Shown here: piece by piece, positions 24,342 to 32,093 of the stretch | How the letters are laid out: each line of letters starts with the position of its first letter | How positions within the stretch are numbered: position 1 is the first letter of the stretch | From: an uncultured Clostridia bacterium | Lineage (GTDB): Bacteria; Bacillota; Clostridia; Christensenellales; Borkfalkiaceae | Assembly: GCA_947625605.1 (NCBI GenBank) | Contig: CANQOY010000014.1 | Location: 1 to 32,194, forward strand | Reading direction: 5' to 3' | Length of the DNA: 32,194 nt | Notes under the pieces: generated by a model | Database searches by the model: none | What the model was told of the DNA's origin: nothing | Seen by the model: the letters and a program-made list of their open reading frames with translations, nothing else | Made by a program: the position numbers and the translations under genes

Positions 24342-26192
24342 TTGAAAAAGCGTATTTTCGGGGTCCGGATGTTGATCTGCGTGCTCGGAGCGGCGCTGTT
24401 TGCGCTGTGCGCGCTGCTGCCGACGCGTTCCGTGCGCGGCGCGGCCGAGGAGACGGTGGCGGAGGAGGATCGCACGCTTGCCGCGACCTATGCCCCCGAG
24501 ACGCGTCTTGTCAACGCGCCCACGGTGGTCGCCGACGTGACGAGCGCGGAACGGCTCGCCGCGCTCACCGATCCGGAGGGCCGTTCTCCCGCGAGCGCCG
24601 TCTTCCGCTTGGACGCACAGGCCAACGTCGTGGATGCGCAGGGCGCCTCGCTCGGCTCCTTCTATGAGATCTACAAGAGTTTGGACCACAAGATCATTCC
24701 CATCGTCCGTCTCGACGGCGCGGCGGAGGCGGACGCGTTCATCTCGTTTATGAAGTCCCGCCTCTTCATCCTCGATCTCGCCGTGCTTTCCGAGGATGCG
24801 GGCCTCGTCAAACGCGTGCGCGGCGAGTTTCCCGAGATCCGCGGCATCGTGGAGTATCGGGACGCAGACGAGCTCTATCCCATCGTCCGCGAGAGCACCG
24901 AGGCGGGGGCCATGACCGTGATCCTGCCTCAAAAATGCGCGGACGCGGTCACGGTGAACTATCTTCAAGCGCGCTTCAAGACGGTGTGGGTGCGCGCGGA
25001 GAGCGCGGCGTTCGGTGACGTTGCGGACGCCCTCTTCGGCGGGGCGTACGGCGTCGTCGCGGAGGACTTTTCCGCCGTGTACGACTTTATGGAGGACACG
25101 GAGGCCGTCTACACGCGCAATATCTTTAATGTCGGGCACAGGGCGCTCCCCAAAAAGTACAACGAGAACGGGCTCACGGGGCTGCGCGCCGCCATGGAAA
25201 ACGGCGTGACGCACGTCGAGCTGGACGGCCACCTCACCAAGGATAAGCGCATCGTCGTCATTCACGACGACACGATCACCGCGGCGACCAACGGCACGGG
25301 CACGATCTCCTCCATGACGTACGAGCAGCTCATGAAGTATGACCTCGACCTGCACGAGCCGCACGAAAAGATCCCCACGCTCGAAGAGGTCATCGACGTC
25401 ATCAGCGGATACAATGCGGAAAAGGGCGCCGACGTGGTGCTCGTCTTTGAGATCAAGGATGACCAGAAAGACTTCGTGCAGTATATGAAGGCGATCCTCG
25501 ACGAAAAGAATTTCTATGAGCACATCGTCATCATCACTTTCGATGGGACGGAGCACCAGCTCCCCGCGCTCAGGGAACAGGTGCCGTGGATCCCCGTCGC
25601 CAACCTCGACGGCATCGGGGAAACGCAGTTCGCAAGCCGTCTCGGCGGGCAGAATGCGCTCAACGCGGGCTTCGACCTCTCCAACTCCAACTGCACCGCG
25701 AGCTACGGCAAGAAGCTCAAAGACCGCGGCTTTGTGGGCTGGTATTGGACGTACGATGCGGCGGCCAACGTCTTCGCGGCCGCGAAGCAGGGTGTTCTCG
25801 GCGTAACGAACAACGAGGCGGATTGCTTCCGCGACGAGATCAGATACATCTTTGGCGCCGATGCGCAGAAGGCCTCCGCGGACATCGTTCCCCGCGAGGG
25901 CGGGACGCTGATGGTCACGCTCGTGCGCTACTCCGGAGAGAATGCGGACGCCGCGGGCGAAGTCTACAAAGTAGAGGAGACAGAGCGCTTTTGGCGTATC
26001 CATGTCCGCTATACCGAGGACGAAAGGACGTTCTACGCCCGCCCCGTGTACTACTACAAGCCCGCCGCGGGCGGCGATTTCTGGTGGATCCTGACCCTTG
26101 CAATCGCGGGTGCGGCGATCGTCGTCGCGGGGGTATCCGCGGCCGTGATCCTCAAAAAGAAGCGCGGCGGAAAATCTCATCCGTCCCACTGA
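24342..26192 (+). CDS. Membrane-anchored glycerophosphodiester phosphodiesterase family protein
   Basis: This is a 616-residue protein. The TTG start at 24342 is supported by AGGGAGG (24328-24334) 7 bases upstream. A signal peptide (about 1-35) precedes a region (about 45-255) that itself looks like an alpha/beta barrel without recognisable catalytic residues. The catalytic GDPD domain (about 260-515) shows the family residues: His266-Arg267 (VGHRA), Glu293 and Asp295 (VELDG), and His308 (VIHDDT). It ends with a 'GVTNNEAD' strand comparable to the 'ITNDP' end of GDPD barrels. A beta-rich tail, a transmembrane helix (about 580-605) and a KKKRGGK tail follow. The family hydrolyses glycerophosphodiesters to glycerol-3-phosphate and an alcohol, with Ca or Mg. 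Here it would act outside the membrane, perhaps on lipid headgroups or teichoic acid. The gene is monocistronic. Confidence 0.88.
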   Translation: MKKRIFGVRMLICVLGAALFALCALLPTRSVRGAAEETVAEEDRTLAATYAPETRLVNAPTVVADVTSAERLAALTDPEGRSPASAVFRLDAQANVVDAQGASLGSFYEIYKSLDHKIIPIVRLDGAAEADAFISFMKSRLFILDLAVLSEDAGLVKRVRGEFPEIRGIVEYRDADELYPIVRESTEAGAMTVILPQKCADAVTVNYLQARFKTVWVRAESAAFGDVADALFGGAYGVVAEDFSAVYDFMEDTEAVYTRNIFNVGHRALPKKYNENGLTGLRAAMENGVTHVELDGHLTKDKRIVVIHDDTITAATNGTGTISSMTYEQLMKYDLDLHEPHEKIPTLEEVIDVISGYNAEKGADVVLVFEIKDDQKDFVQYMKAILDEKNFYEHIVIITFDGTEHQLPALREQVPWIPVANLDGIGETQFASRLGGQNALNAGFDLSNSNCTASYGKKLKDRGFVGWYWTYDAAANVFAAAKQGVLGVTNNEADCFRDEIRYIFGADAQKASADIVPREGGTLMVTLVRYSGENADAAGEVYKVEETERFWRIHVRYTEDERTFYARPVYYYKPAAGGDFWWILTLAIAGAAIVVAGVSAAVILKKKRGGKSHPSH

Positions 26193-26207
26193 GCCGTTAC
26201 AATGCAG

Positions 26208-26236
26208 GATCCCCTCCGAGGAGGGGATCTTTTATT
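26208..26236 (+). terminator. Rho-independent terminator after the GDPD gene
   Basis: GATCCCCTC (26208-26216) pairs perfectly with GAGGGGATC (26221-26229) around a 4-base loop and is followed by TTTTATT. It overlaps the last codons of the convergent gerAC gene by a few bases. Confidence 0.85.
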
Positions 26237-27422
26237 TCATGGATTTGACGTTCGTCTCGATCTTTGCCTTTGCCGAACGCAACAGGCTGTCCTTCCAGAC
26301 GGAGTACTTTTTGAGCGAGGAGCGGTAGAGCATGCGATTAAGGTTGAAGAGGTCGCAGCCGCTCTCCTTGCACGTCCTCCAAAGTCCCTCCACGTACCCG
26401 TCGAGGGCTGCCTTGGCGCTCGCGGCGATCTCGCCCGAGATCCGGTCGGAGGCGATATCCTCGATGGGCGCGGTGATGCCGCGGCAGCACAGTCGCACCG
26501 TTACTTCGAGGGAGAGCTCGGCCATGGGTGCCTCCTTTACGTTCAGAGAGACGCCGCCCTTGTTGCGTACGACGGTGAGCGTCACGGGTTTTCCGTCCTC
26601 TTCCGCATTGAAAGTTCCCGTAAAGACGTTGCCCTGCAAGAGGCTGAATGCCAGCGTCTGTTCGCGCGGCAATAGACCCACCATCTTCCCGTTTTGGAAG
26701 ATGGCCGTCTCCTCCGCGCTGTAAATCTTCTGCATCTCGCCGCCGTCTCCGCCGCCGCTTCCCCCGCTCCCGCCGCCCGAGGAGCTGTCGCTCTGTTCGC
26801 CCTGCTGGTCGGTCATGCGGATGAAGGGGAGATACCCGCTGCCCGAGACGCCGTAGTAGCCGATCGCGAAGTCTTTGAGCGTGTTCGTGACGACCTTGCC
26901 CGACTTCACCGCCGCGTCCGAGAAGAGCTTCTCGATGGCGAGCGAAGAGGCGTCGTCGATGGCGCTCTTGGACGCGATGAGCTCGTTTGCCTTGCCCTCG
27001 CAGACGGCGAGGAGGCAGGAATCCGGCATGTACTCGTTGCGCAGGAAGTAATTGAGATAGGCGATGACGTCCTCCTTCACGGCGTCCTCGCCGAGGACGA
27101 TGAGGTCGCAGAATACGAGCTTGGGGACCCAGCCCGTCTTGGAGAAGATGAGGGAGATGCAGTCCGAGACCGTTTCGCCCTCCGCCTCGATCTCCACGCT
27201 GGAAGTGCCGCCCGTCGTCCTGTCGCTCCCCTTGGGGACGGCGATCTGCGCCGTGAGCGAGAAGCCGTTTTCCGTCTTGTCGATGCCCGCGGCGAGGATG
27301 ATGGCCGTCTTTTGGATGTCCACCAGCCCGAAATCGTTGGAGAAGAATGCGAAGAGCACGATGGCGAGCAGGAGCACGTAGATCTTCATGGGGATGGTCT
27401 GGATGAATTTACGCAGTTTCAC
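26232..27422 (-). CDS. gerAC: Germinant receptor C subunit, Ger(x)C/GerAC family
   Basis: This is a 396-residue protein and the third cistron of the germinant-receptor operon. The GTG start at 27422 has GGAGG 7 bases upstream and overlaps the gerAB stop by 14 bases, so translation is coupled. Ger C subunits are normally lipoproteins on the outer face of the spore inner membrane. The family pattern is present (DIQKTAIILAAGIDK near the N-terminus; the C-terminal region ends with 'WRTCKESGCDLFNLNRMLYR' and a helical tail). Two features are odd. The usual lipobox Cys ahead of the 'AGID' motif is absent (FAFFSNDFGLVDI), so it is probably held by its N-terminal helix. A Ser/Gly-rich linker also interrupts the middle (nt about 26740-26790). 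The assignment rests on family pattern and operon position. Confidence 0.88.
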   Translation of the reverse strand: MKLRKFIQTIPMKIYVLLLAIVLFAFFSNDFGLVDIQKTAIILAAGIDKTENGFSLTAQIAVPKGSDRTTGGTSSVEIEAEGETVSDCISLIFSKTGWVPKLVFCDLIVLGEDAVKEDVIAYLNYFLRNEYMPDSCLLAVCEGKANELIASKSAIDDASSLAIEKLFSDAAVKSGKVVTNTLKDFAIGYYGVSGSGYLPFIRMTDQQGEQSDSSSGGGSGGSGGGDGGEMQKIYSAEETAIFQNGKMVGLLPREQTLAFSLLQGNVFTGTFNAEEDGKPVTLTVVRNKGGVSLNVKEAPMAELSLEVTVRLCCRGITAPIEDIASDRISGEIAASAKAALDGYVEGLWRTCKESGCDLFNLNRMLYRSSLKKYSVWKDSLLRSAKAKIETNVKSMK

Positions 27423-28485
27423 GTCTTTCCCTCCGCAGAAGAAGCATGAGCGCGGGCAAGGCCGAGGCGAAAACGGGGAAGATCCACGCCGCCGCTCCCG
27501 TGATCGCTTTGAGAACGTCCCCGAACCGGTAGTCGAGCAGGAGCACGGTCGTCAAAAAGGCCGCGCTCACCGCCACGCCGAGCGCCGTGGGGAGGTACTT
27601 CTTCCTCCCGTAGGCCAAAAGGAGGCATTCGATCCCCCCTTGCAGGGGCAGGGTGACGTAGAAGGCCATCACCAGCCCGAGCGTAAAGATGAAGATATAG
27701 TCGATCCTGCCGAGCATGGTGATGCCCGAAAAGTATTTGGACGTCGTGGAGAAGGCGAAGAGCTGGTTCACGGCGGTCTCCTGAAAGATCCCGTAGAACA
27801 CGGCAAGGAAGAGCAGCACGGCCGCGCCTCCCGCGAGATAGAAGAGGGCGCCCTTCCACGCCATGCCCTTTTCGTAGTCGAATTTCCCGAGGAGGGGGAG
27901 GAGAAGGGCGGCGTCGAAGAACCAGCTGAACGCGGATACGGCGCTCTTCCAAATGCCGCCGAAGCCGACGGCGCCGACGGGCAGGAGCGCGGCGAAGTCC
28001 GCACTTCCGAAAGAGAACGCGAGGATGCCCGCAAACCCCACGATGGCGAGGGGGCCGAGGATGTCCCATGTCCGCCCGTACGAGGCGAGGGGCTTGGAGC
28101 AGAGGTAGGCCGTGAACAGGAAGAAGGGCGCGAACGCCACCAGAGAGGGCAGGGTGTCATAGAAAACGCTCTGCACGAAGAGTTTCTGTTCGAGCAGGGG
28201 CAGGAGCGCCGCGAAGAAGAGGAAGGCGGCGTAAACGGTAATGAGCACGCGCGCCGCGATCTTGCCGAAGGTGTTCGCGAGGAGCTCGAAGAAGTTCATC
28301 CCGCGCTTGGCGAGCAGCAGCACGCAGAAAACGGCCGCGGTCTGGATGAGGTACTGCATGGCGGCGGGGAAGAGGAGGTCGTTCTTGGCGACGTCCGCGA
28401 GCTGCGCGGGCAAAAAGACGAGCTTCCCCACGGGGGCGATGCAGGCAAGAAAGAAGTAGATCTGCCGTCTGCCGATCTTTGTCAT
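27409..28485 (-). CDS. gerAB: Germinant receptor B subunit, GerAB/spore germination permease family
   Basis: This is a 358-residue polytopic membrane protein with about ten hydrophobic helices and few charged residues, the size and shape of the APC-like GerAB family. GerAB subunits carry the germinant-binding pocket. The ATG at 28485 has AAAGGAGG 5 bases upstream and overlaps the gerAA stop as ATGA, a typical coupling junction. The N-terminus (KIGRRQIYFFLACIAPVGK) matches the conserved 'I-QL-f-l---g---l--P' opening of the family. An in-frame upstream extension over gerAA sequence exists but has no start site of its own. Confidence 0.93.
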   Translation of the reverse strand: MTKIGRRQIYFFLACIAPVGKLVFLPAQLADVAKNDLLFPAAMQYLIQTAAVFCVLLLAKRGMNFFELLANTFGKIAARVLITVYAAFLFFAALLPLLEQKLFVQSVFYDTLPSLVAFAPFFLFTAYLCSKPLASYGRTWDILGPLAIVGFAGILAFSFGSADFAALLPVGAVGFGGIWKSAVSAFSWFFDAALLLPLLGKFDYEKGMAWKGALFYLAGGAAVLLFLAVFYGIFQETAVNQLFAFSTTSKYFSGITMLGRIDYIFIFTLGLVMAFYVTLPLQGGIECLLLAYGRKKYLPTALGVAVSAAFLTTVLLLDYRFGDVLKAITGAAAWIFPVFASALPALMLLLRRERRETA

Positions 28486-29915
28486 CTGAGCCTCCTTTTG
28501 TTCGGGCTTTTGAGCGTTCCCGGGCGCTTTTGCAGGGAGCCGAGATTGTATTTGACGAGGGAATCGCGCAGATCTCTTCCCACCATCGGGGAGAATGGCG
28601 CGATGAGCGGGACACCCATGTTCTCCGTCGTCACGAGATAGAGGATGACGAACGCGGTGACGAGGATGATGCCGTACGTTCCCACGCTTCCCGCGACGAG
28701 GAGCATGACGAGGCGCAGAACGCTCGTCTGTTCGATGAGGTTGGGCACAGCGTAGAGGCCGATGCCCGAAAAGGCGATAATGATGATGGCGGGCGTGGAG
28801 ACGAACCCCGCGGAGACCGCCGTCTCGCCCAGCACCAGCGCGCCCACGACGGAGAGCGCCATGCCGACATACTTCGGCATGCGGATGCTCGCCTCGTTGA
28901 GCACTTCGAGCACGAGAAGGACGAGGAGCATTTCGAGGGAGGGAGAAAAGGGGATGTCGCGGATGCTGCCCGAGATCGTCAGCAGGAGCTTGATGGGAAA
29001 GAGTTGGAGCTTGAAGAGCTGGGCCGCCACATAAAATGCGGGGAGATAGATGGCGACGAGCAGCGCGAAGAGGCGCAGCAGGCGGGTGAACGTCGCGCGG
29101 TACGGCGGGACGAAGTAGTCCTCGCTCGACTGGAAGTCCTCGATGAGAAGATAGGGCGCCGTGAGCGCGATGGGGGATCCGTCCACGATGAGGCCGACGC
29201 GCCCCTCCGCGATCTTCGCGCAGAAGATATCGGGCTTCTCCGTCGTGCCCACCTGCTTGACGAGGGAGTACGGGCGCGAGGCGAGAAAGTGGGTGAGATA
29301 GGAGGAATCGGGCACGATGTCGATGTCGATCTTGTTCAGCTTCCGCTTGATCTCCTCCACGTTGCGCTTGACCGACGTGCCGTCGAGATAGCAGAGCGCG
29401 ACCACGGTTTTGGAGCGACGGCCCACCTCGATCATCTCGATGCGCAGTTCGCCCGTTTTTAGCCGCCGCCGCACAAGTGAGGTATTGATCTTCACGTCCT
29501 CGATGAAGCCCTCGCGCGGGCCCTTGACCGCGACGTCGGTGGAGGGCTCGGAGATGGCGCGCACGAACACGAGCTTGGTGCCCACGATGACGGCCTCGTC
29601 CATGCCCTCCCACAGGAGCACGGGGTTGCCCGCGAGGACCTCGCGGGAGAGCTTTTCGAGCTCCTTTTCCGTGCGCAGTTCGGGGGAGACGATACATTTT
29701 CCGATCTCTTCGGCGGCGGGTTTGCCCTCATAGTGCATGAGAGGGCGGATGACCTGATCGCCGAGGACCTCTTTGTTGGTGATCGCGTCCGCAAAGACGA
29801 CCGTGAAGGCGAGCCCCTCCGCGGAGGAAAACGAGAATGTGAGAATGTCCTCCGCGGGGAGCAGCTTTTTCAGCGCGTCCGTGCTCTCTTTGAGGCTGCC
29901 CGTGATGTTTTTCAT
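28482..29915 (-). CDS. gerAA: Germinant receptor A subunit, GerAA family
   Basis: This is a 477-residue protein, close to the usual GerA-A length. It comprises a cytoplasmic N-terminal half (about 1-250; DALKKLLPAEDILTFSF, GPREGFIEDVKINTSLVRRRL) and a membrane half with helices from about 280 on. It contains the highly conserved 'EGRVGLIVDGSPIALTAPYLLIEDFQSSEDYF' region, 'R-TFTRLLRLFA', and 'PVGRDLRDS'-like ending (MVGRDLRDSLVK). Together with GerAB and GerAC it forms the nutrient receptor in the spore inner membrane that triggers germination. ATG 29915 is used because the family homology begins directly after it. It lacks a Shine-Dalgarno sequence and lies about 6 bases after a sigma-G-like -10, so the mRNA may be leaderless. 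Confidence 0.94.
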   Translation of the reverse strand: MKNITGSLKESTDALKKLLPAEDILTFSFSSAEGLAFTVVFADAITNKEVLGDQVIRPLMHYEGKPAAEEIGKCIVSPELRTEKELEKLSREVLAGNPVLLWEGMDEAVIVGTKLVFVRAISEPSTDVAVKGPREGFIEDVKINTSLVRRRLKTGELRIEMIEVGRRSKTVVALCYLDGTSVKRNVEEIKRKLNKIDIDIVPDSSYLTHFLASRPYSLVKQVGTTEKPDIFCAKIAEGRVGLIVDGSPIALTAPYLLIEDFQSSEDYFVPPYRATFTRLLRLFALLVAIYLPAFYVAAQLFKLQLFPIKLLLTISGSIRDIPFSPSLEMLLVLLVLEVLNEASIRMPKYVGMALSVVGALVLGETAVSAGFVSTPAIIIIAFSGIGLYAVPNLIEQTSVLRLVMLLVAGSVGTYGIILVTAFVILYLVTTENMGVPLIAPFSPMVGRDLRDSLVKYNLGSLQKRPGTLKSPNKRRLR

Positions 29916-29920
29916 ACAAG

Positions 29921-29950
29921 AAGTATGCAGAGCGCGGCGGGAAAATATGC
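29921..29950 (-). promoter_or_regulatory. Sigma-G-like forespore promoter of the gerA operon
   Basis: On the minus strand GCATAT (29950-29945), a 17-base spacer and CATACTT (29927-29921) resemble the sigma-G pattern (G-ATA / CAT-TA). gerA operons are sigma-G dependent in Bacillus. The expected start site falls at or next to ATG 29915. Confidence 0.55.
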
Positions 29951-29980
29951 AGCGGGAAAGGGGCAACCTCAAAGCCGCAG

Positions 29981-30011
29981 AAAAAAACCGCCCCGCAGCA
30001 AAGCCGCGGGG
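29981..30011 (-). terminator. Terminator of the small membrane protein gene
   Basis: CCCCGCAGC (29991-29999) pairs with GCCGCGGGG (30003-30011) with one wobble and a 3-base loop. Read on the minus strand it is followed by CGG and seven T (29987-29981). It isolates the gerA promoter from the gene upstream. Confidence 0.78.
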
Positions 30012-30023
30012 AGGGAAAGACGG

Positions 30024-30557
30024 TCATTTCCTTTCAAGCGAAGAGAGGAACTTTGCAAGGAGAAGCGCCGTTTCTGCGAGCTCCTCCTCGGACATGGGTG
30101 GGTCTGCGAACGTATTCAAGTGCGTTTTGAAGTATTCGACGCGCTCTGTCTCCGTCATGTTTTCGCTGCCCTCATAGAGGGACTTCGCGGCCTCCTCGCG
30201 CGCCTCTTGGGGCACGATGCCTTCGAGGAGGGGATAGAGGGGAGAGAGCGATCTTCCGCGGATGAACTGCTCGTAGATCACATAGTAGAGCGTTGCGGCG
30301 CAGCCGCAGGCAAAGCCGCCTTCGAGCGTGTGCGCAAGATCGCGCGTAAAGGGGTCTGCGCTCAGCGTGACGATCGCGCGGAATCCCGCATAGAATACGA
30401 GACCGACGAGAAAGGGGAGAAAGACGAACACTTTTTTCGGAAGGCGCTTGAAAACCGTCTTTTTGAGGAGCGACACCGTCAGCGTCACTCCCAATGCGAG
30501 TAGGAGCACGTCCGCGCCGTACAGGCGGAACGCGCTCAGGATCTGAACGAATGACAT
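30024..30557 (-). CDS. Small membrane protein of unknown function
   Basis: This is a 177-residue protein starting at ATG 30557, with AGAGGTGG about 4-10 bases upstream. Three hydrophobic segments (about 12-32, 43-62 and 80-97) precede a charged, Glu-rich cytoplasmic-looking C-terminus (about 105-177). I do not recognise a family. It is monocistronic between its own candidate promoter and a terminator. Its place directly upstream of a germination operon is suggestive but not proof of a spore role. Confidence 0.75.
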   Translation of the reverse strand: MSFVQILSAFRLYGADVLLLALGVTLTVSLLKKTVFKRLPKKVFVFLPFLVGLVFYAGFRAIVTLSADPFTRDLAHTLEGGFACGCAATLYYVIYEQFIRGRSLSPLYPLLEGIVPQEAREEAAKSLYEGSENMTETERVEYFKTHLNTFADPPMSEEELAETALLLAKFLSSLERK

Positions 30558-30588
30558 CGGCCACCTCTTTCATACCCGCCGCATCTCT

Positions 30589-30597
30589 ATGATACCA
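30589..30597 (-). promoter_or_regulatory. Possible extended -10 for the small membrane protein
   Basis: On the minus strand TG-G-TATCAT lies about 30 bases upstream of ATG 30557. No clear -35 is present, so this is a weak call. Confidence 0.3.
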
Positions 30598-30647
30598 CAG
30601 AGCGGGGGAAATCGGGGGACGGCCTGCCAATTTTCTTTGTTTGAGGC

Positions 30648-30676
30648 AAAAAAATTCCCGCCCTTGCGGACGGGAA
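30648..30676 (-). terminator. Terminator of the PRTase-like gene
   Basis: TTCCCGCCC (30655-30663) pairs with GGACGGGAA (30668-30676) with one wobble and a 4-base loop. On the minus strand it is followed by seven T (30654-30648). It lies about 22 bases past the stop codon. Confidence 0.88.
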
Positions 30677-30697
30677 CGCGCTGCGCTTGCGGCCCGA

Positions 30698-31330
30698 TCA
30701 GATCTTGCTGTACCCGTAGGAATTGATGAGCGCGTCGATCTTGACGCCGGAGCGGCAGAGCGGGCACTCGACGGCGCGATAGGAGGCATAGGCGGGCAGA
30801 TCGCGGATGCCGATGAGCTTTTTGACGGGGATCCCGGGGATCTCGAAGTCCCCGCCGAACACCGTCGCAACGCCCACGGGGTCGCCGTTGTAGTAGCGGA
30901 TCCCGCGGATCGCGCCCATGGCGGTGATCCCCGTCGTCGTGGAGGCGGCGAGGATGAGGATATGGCGGTCGCGAACGTAGGGGATGAGGTTGTCCCTCAG
31001 GATGAGCTTCTCGTCCGCGGTAAATTCGGGGGAGATGACGGCGATCTCCTGCCGCATGTTCACGCCCGTGCTCGTGCTGAGCTCCTCCGCGAGGAAGGCT
31101 CCCACCATCTTCATACGTTCGAGCGTGATCACGGTATCCACCGCAACGTCCGAAAAGCTCTCGGCGAAGAGCTTCGCCGCGGCGCGGGCCATGACGGCCT
31201 CCGTCTTGACGCGCGTGGGATCCACGCAGTAGTTGACGTGGGAGTGCTGGGTCACGAAGTGCCCCGGCATGACGCGGATGCTCACCCGATTGTTCCGCTT
31301 GGCAAACAGCTCATATGCGTTCCGTTCCAT
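30698..31330 (-). CDS. Orotate phosphoribosyltransferase-like protein
   Basis: This is a 210-residue cytoplasmic protein starting at ATG 31330, with AAGGGGG about 5 bases upstream. The order of strands and the segment 124-134 (ILILAASTTTG), followed by 'AIRGIRYYNG-PVGVATVFGG', match a type I PRTase fold of the orotate PRTase group. The PRPP-binding loop normally carries two adjacent acidic residues before the T-TG turn; here they are replaced by Ala-Ala-Ser. The C-terminus has a Cys pair (ECPLCRSG, Cys189 and Cys192) and ends GYSKI. It may be a divergent OPRT, or a paralogue with altered substrate or a regulatory role. No pyrimidine genes adjoin it, so I give no gene symbol. Confidence 0.78.
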   Translation of the reverse strand: MERNAYELFAKRNNRVSIRVMPGHFVTQHSHVNYCVDPTRVKTEAVMARAAAKLFAESFSDVAVDTVITLERMKMVGAFLAEELSTSTGVNMRQEIAVISPEFTADEKLILRDNLIPYVRDRHILILAASTTTGITAMGAIRGIRYYNGDPVGVATVFGGDFEIPGIPVKKLIGIRDLPAYASYRAVECPLCRSGVKIDALINSYGYSKI

Positions 31331-31353
31331 AATTCCCCCTTCTTGTACCTCTT

Positions 31354-31382
31354 ATTTTAATATAATTTTGCGCAGTTGTAAA
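31354..31382 (-). promoter_or_regulatory. Sigma-A promoter of the PRTase-like gene
   Basis: On the minus strand TTTACA (31382-31377), a 17-base spacer and TAAAAT (31359-31354) lie about 24 bases upstream of ATG 31330. Confidence 0.65.
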
Positions 31383-31493
31383 GGGCGAAATTTAATTTTT
31401 TCGGCGAACGGGGAAATTTTTTTGCAAATCACGTTTAGAACGTCGCGGATTTCGTTATATAAAACAGGAAAAAAGAAAGCGAAGTGAGTTGCC

Positions 31494-32093
31494 GTGAAAG
31501 AAAAGAGAAAAAATCAACAGGAAGAAGCGGCGCTGCCCCCCGAAGAGGAGGCGCAGCCCGCGGAAGAAGTTTGCGGACGCAGCGAGGGAGAGGATCCCGA
31601 ATGCGCGGAGCAGCAGCCCGCGGCGGAACAGCCTGCGGAGCCCTCTGCGGAGCAAGCGGACGCGGCCGTCTTTCAGGCGCAGGCGGAGGATTTCAAGCGC
31701 AAGTGGTATGCCGTGACGGCGGAATACGAAAACTATCGCCGCCGCACCGCGAACGACGCCGCCAGAAGGTACCGCGAGGGACGGGCAGACGTCGTCTCCA
31801 AACTCTTCCCCATTGCGGATAATCTCGGCCGTGCGCTCGCCGCATGCGGGGACGAAGCCACGAGGCGGGGGATCGAACTCGTCGTGAAGGCCTTCGAAAA
31901 GATCCTCGAAGAGGAAAAGATCGCGGTGATCGACCCCGTCGGCGCGCCCTTCGATGCGGAAAAGCACGAGGCGATCATGGCCGTGGATCCCCGCGAGGGT
32001 GAGGAGAGCGGGACGGTGCGCGAGGTCTACCTCAAAGGCTACGAGCAGGAGGGCAAGGTGCTCCGCTTCGCGCAGGTCGTCGTTGTGAAGTAG
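31494..32093 (+). CDS. grpE: GrpE, nucleotide exchange factor of DnaK
   Basis: This is a 199-residue cytoplasmic protein that, in the family, works as a dimer to release ADP from DnaK. The GTG start at 31494 has a modest AAGTGAG about 6 bases upstream. Residues 1-60 are a disordered, Glu/Ala/Gln-rich tail. Residues of about 62-125 form the long helix with the conserved 'FKRKWYAVTAEYENYRRR'-type stretch, followed by 'KLFPIADNLGRAL'. The C-terminal beta domain has the hallmark 'FDAEKHEAIMAVD' and ends 'GKVLRFAQVVVVK', so the gene is complete. No CIRCE operator or hrcA is seen upstream. A dnaK gene would be expected just beyond the window, but that is not visible. Confidence 0.96.
   Translation: MKEKRKNQQEEAALPPEEEAQPAEEVCGRSEGEDPECAEQQPAAEQPAEPSAEQADAAVFQAQAEDFKRKWYAVTAEYENYRRRTANDAARRYREGRADVVSKLFPIADNLGRALAACGDEATRRGIELVVKAFEKILEEEKIAVIDPVGAPFDAEKHEAIMAVDPREGEESGTVREVYLKGYEQEGKVLRFAQVVVVK

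Noticed and set aside
28482-29697. Upstream in-frame extension of gerAB across gerAA
   Set aside because: The extension overlaps a well-supported gerAA frame. The ATG at 28485 has a perfect SD and the family homology begins there.
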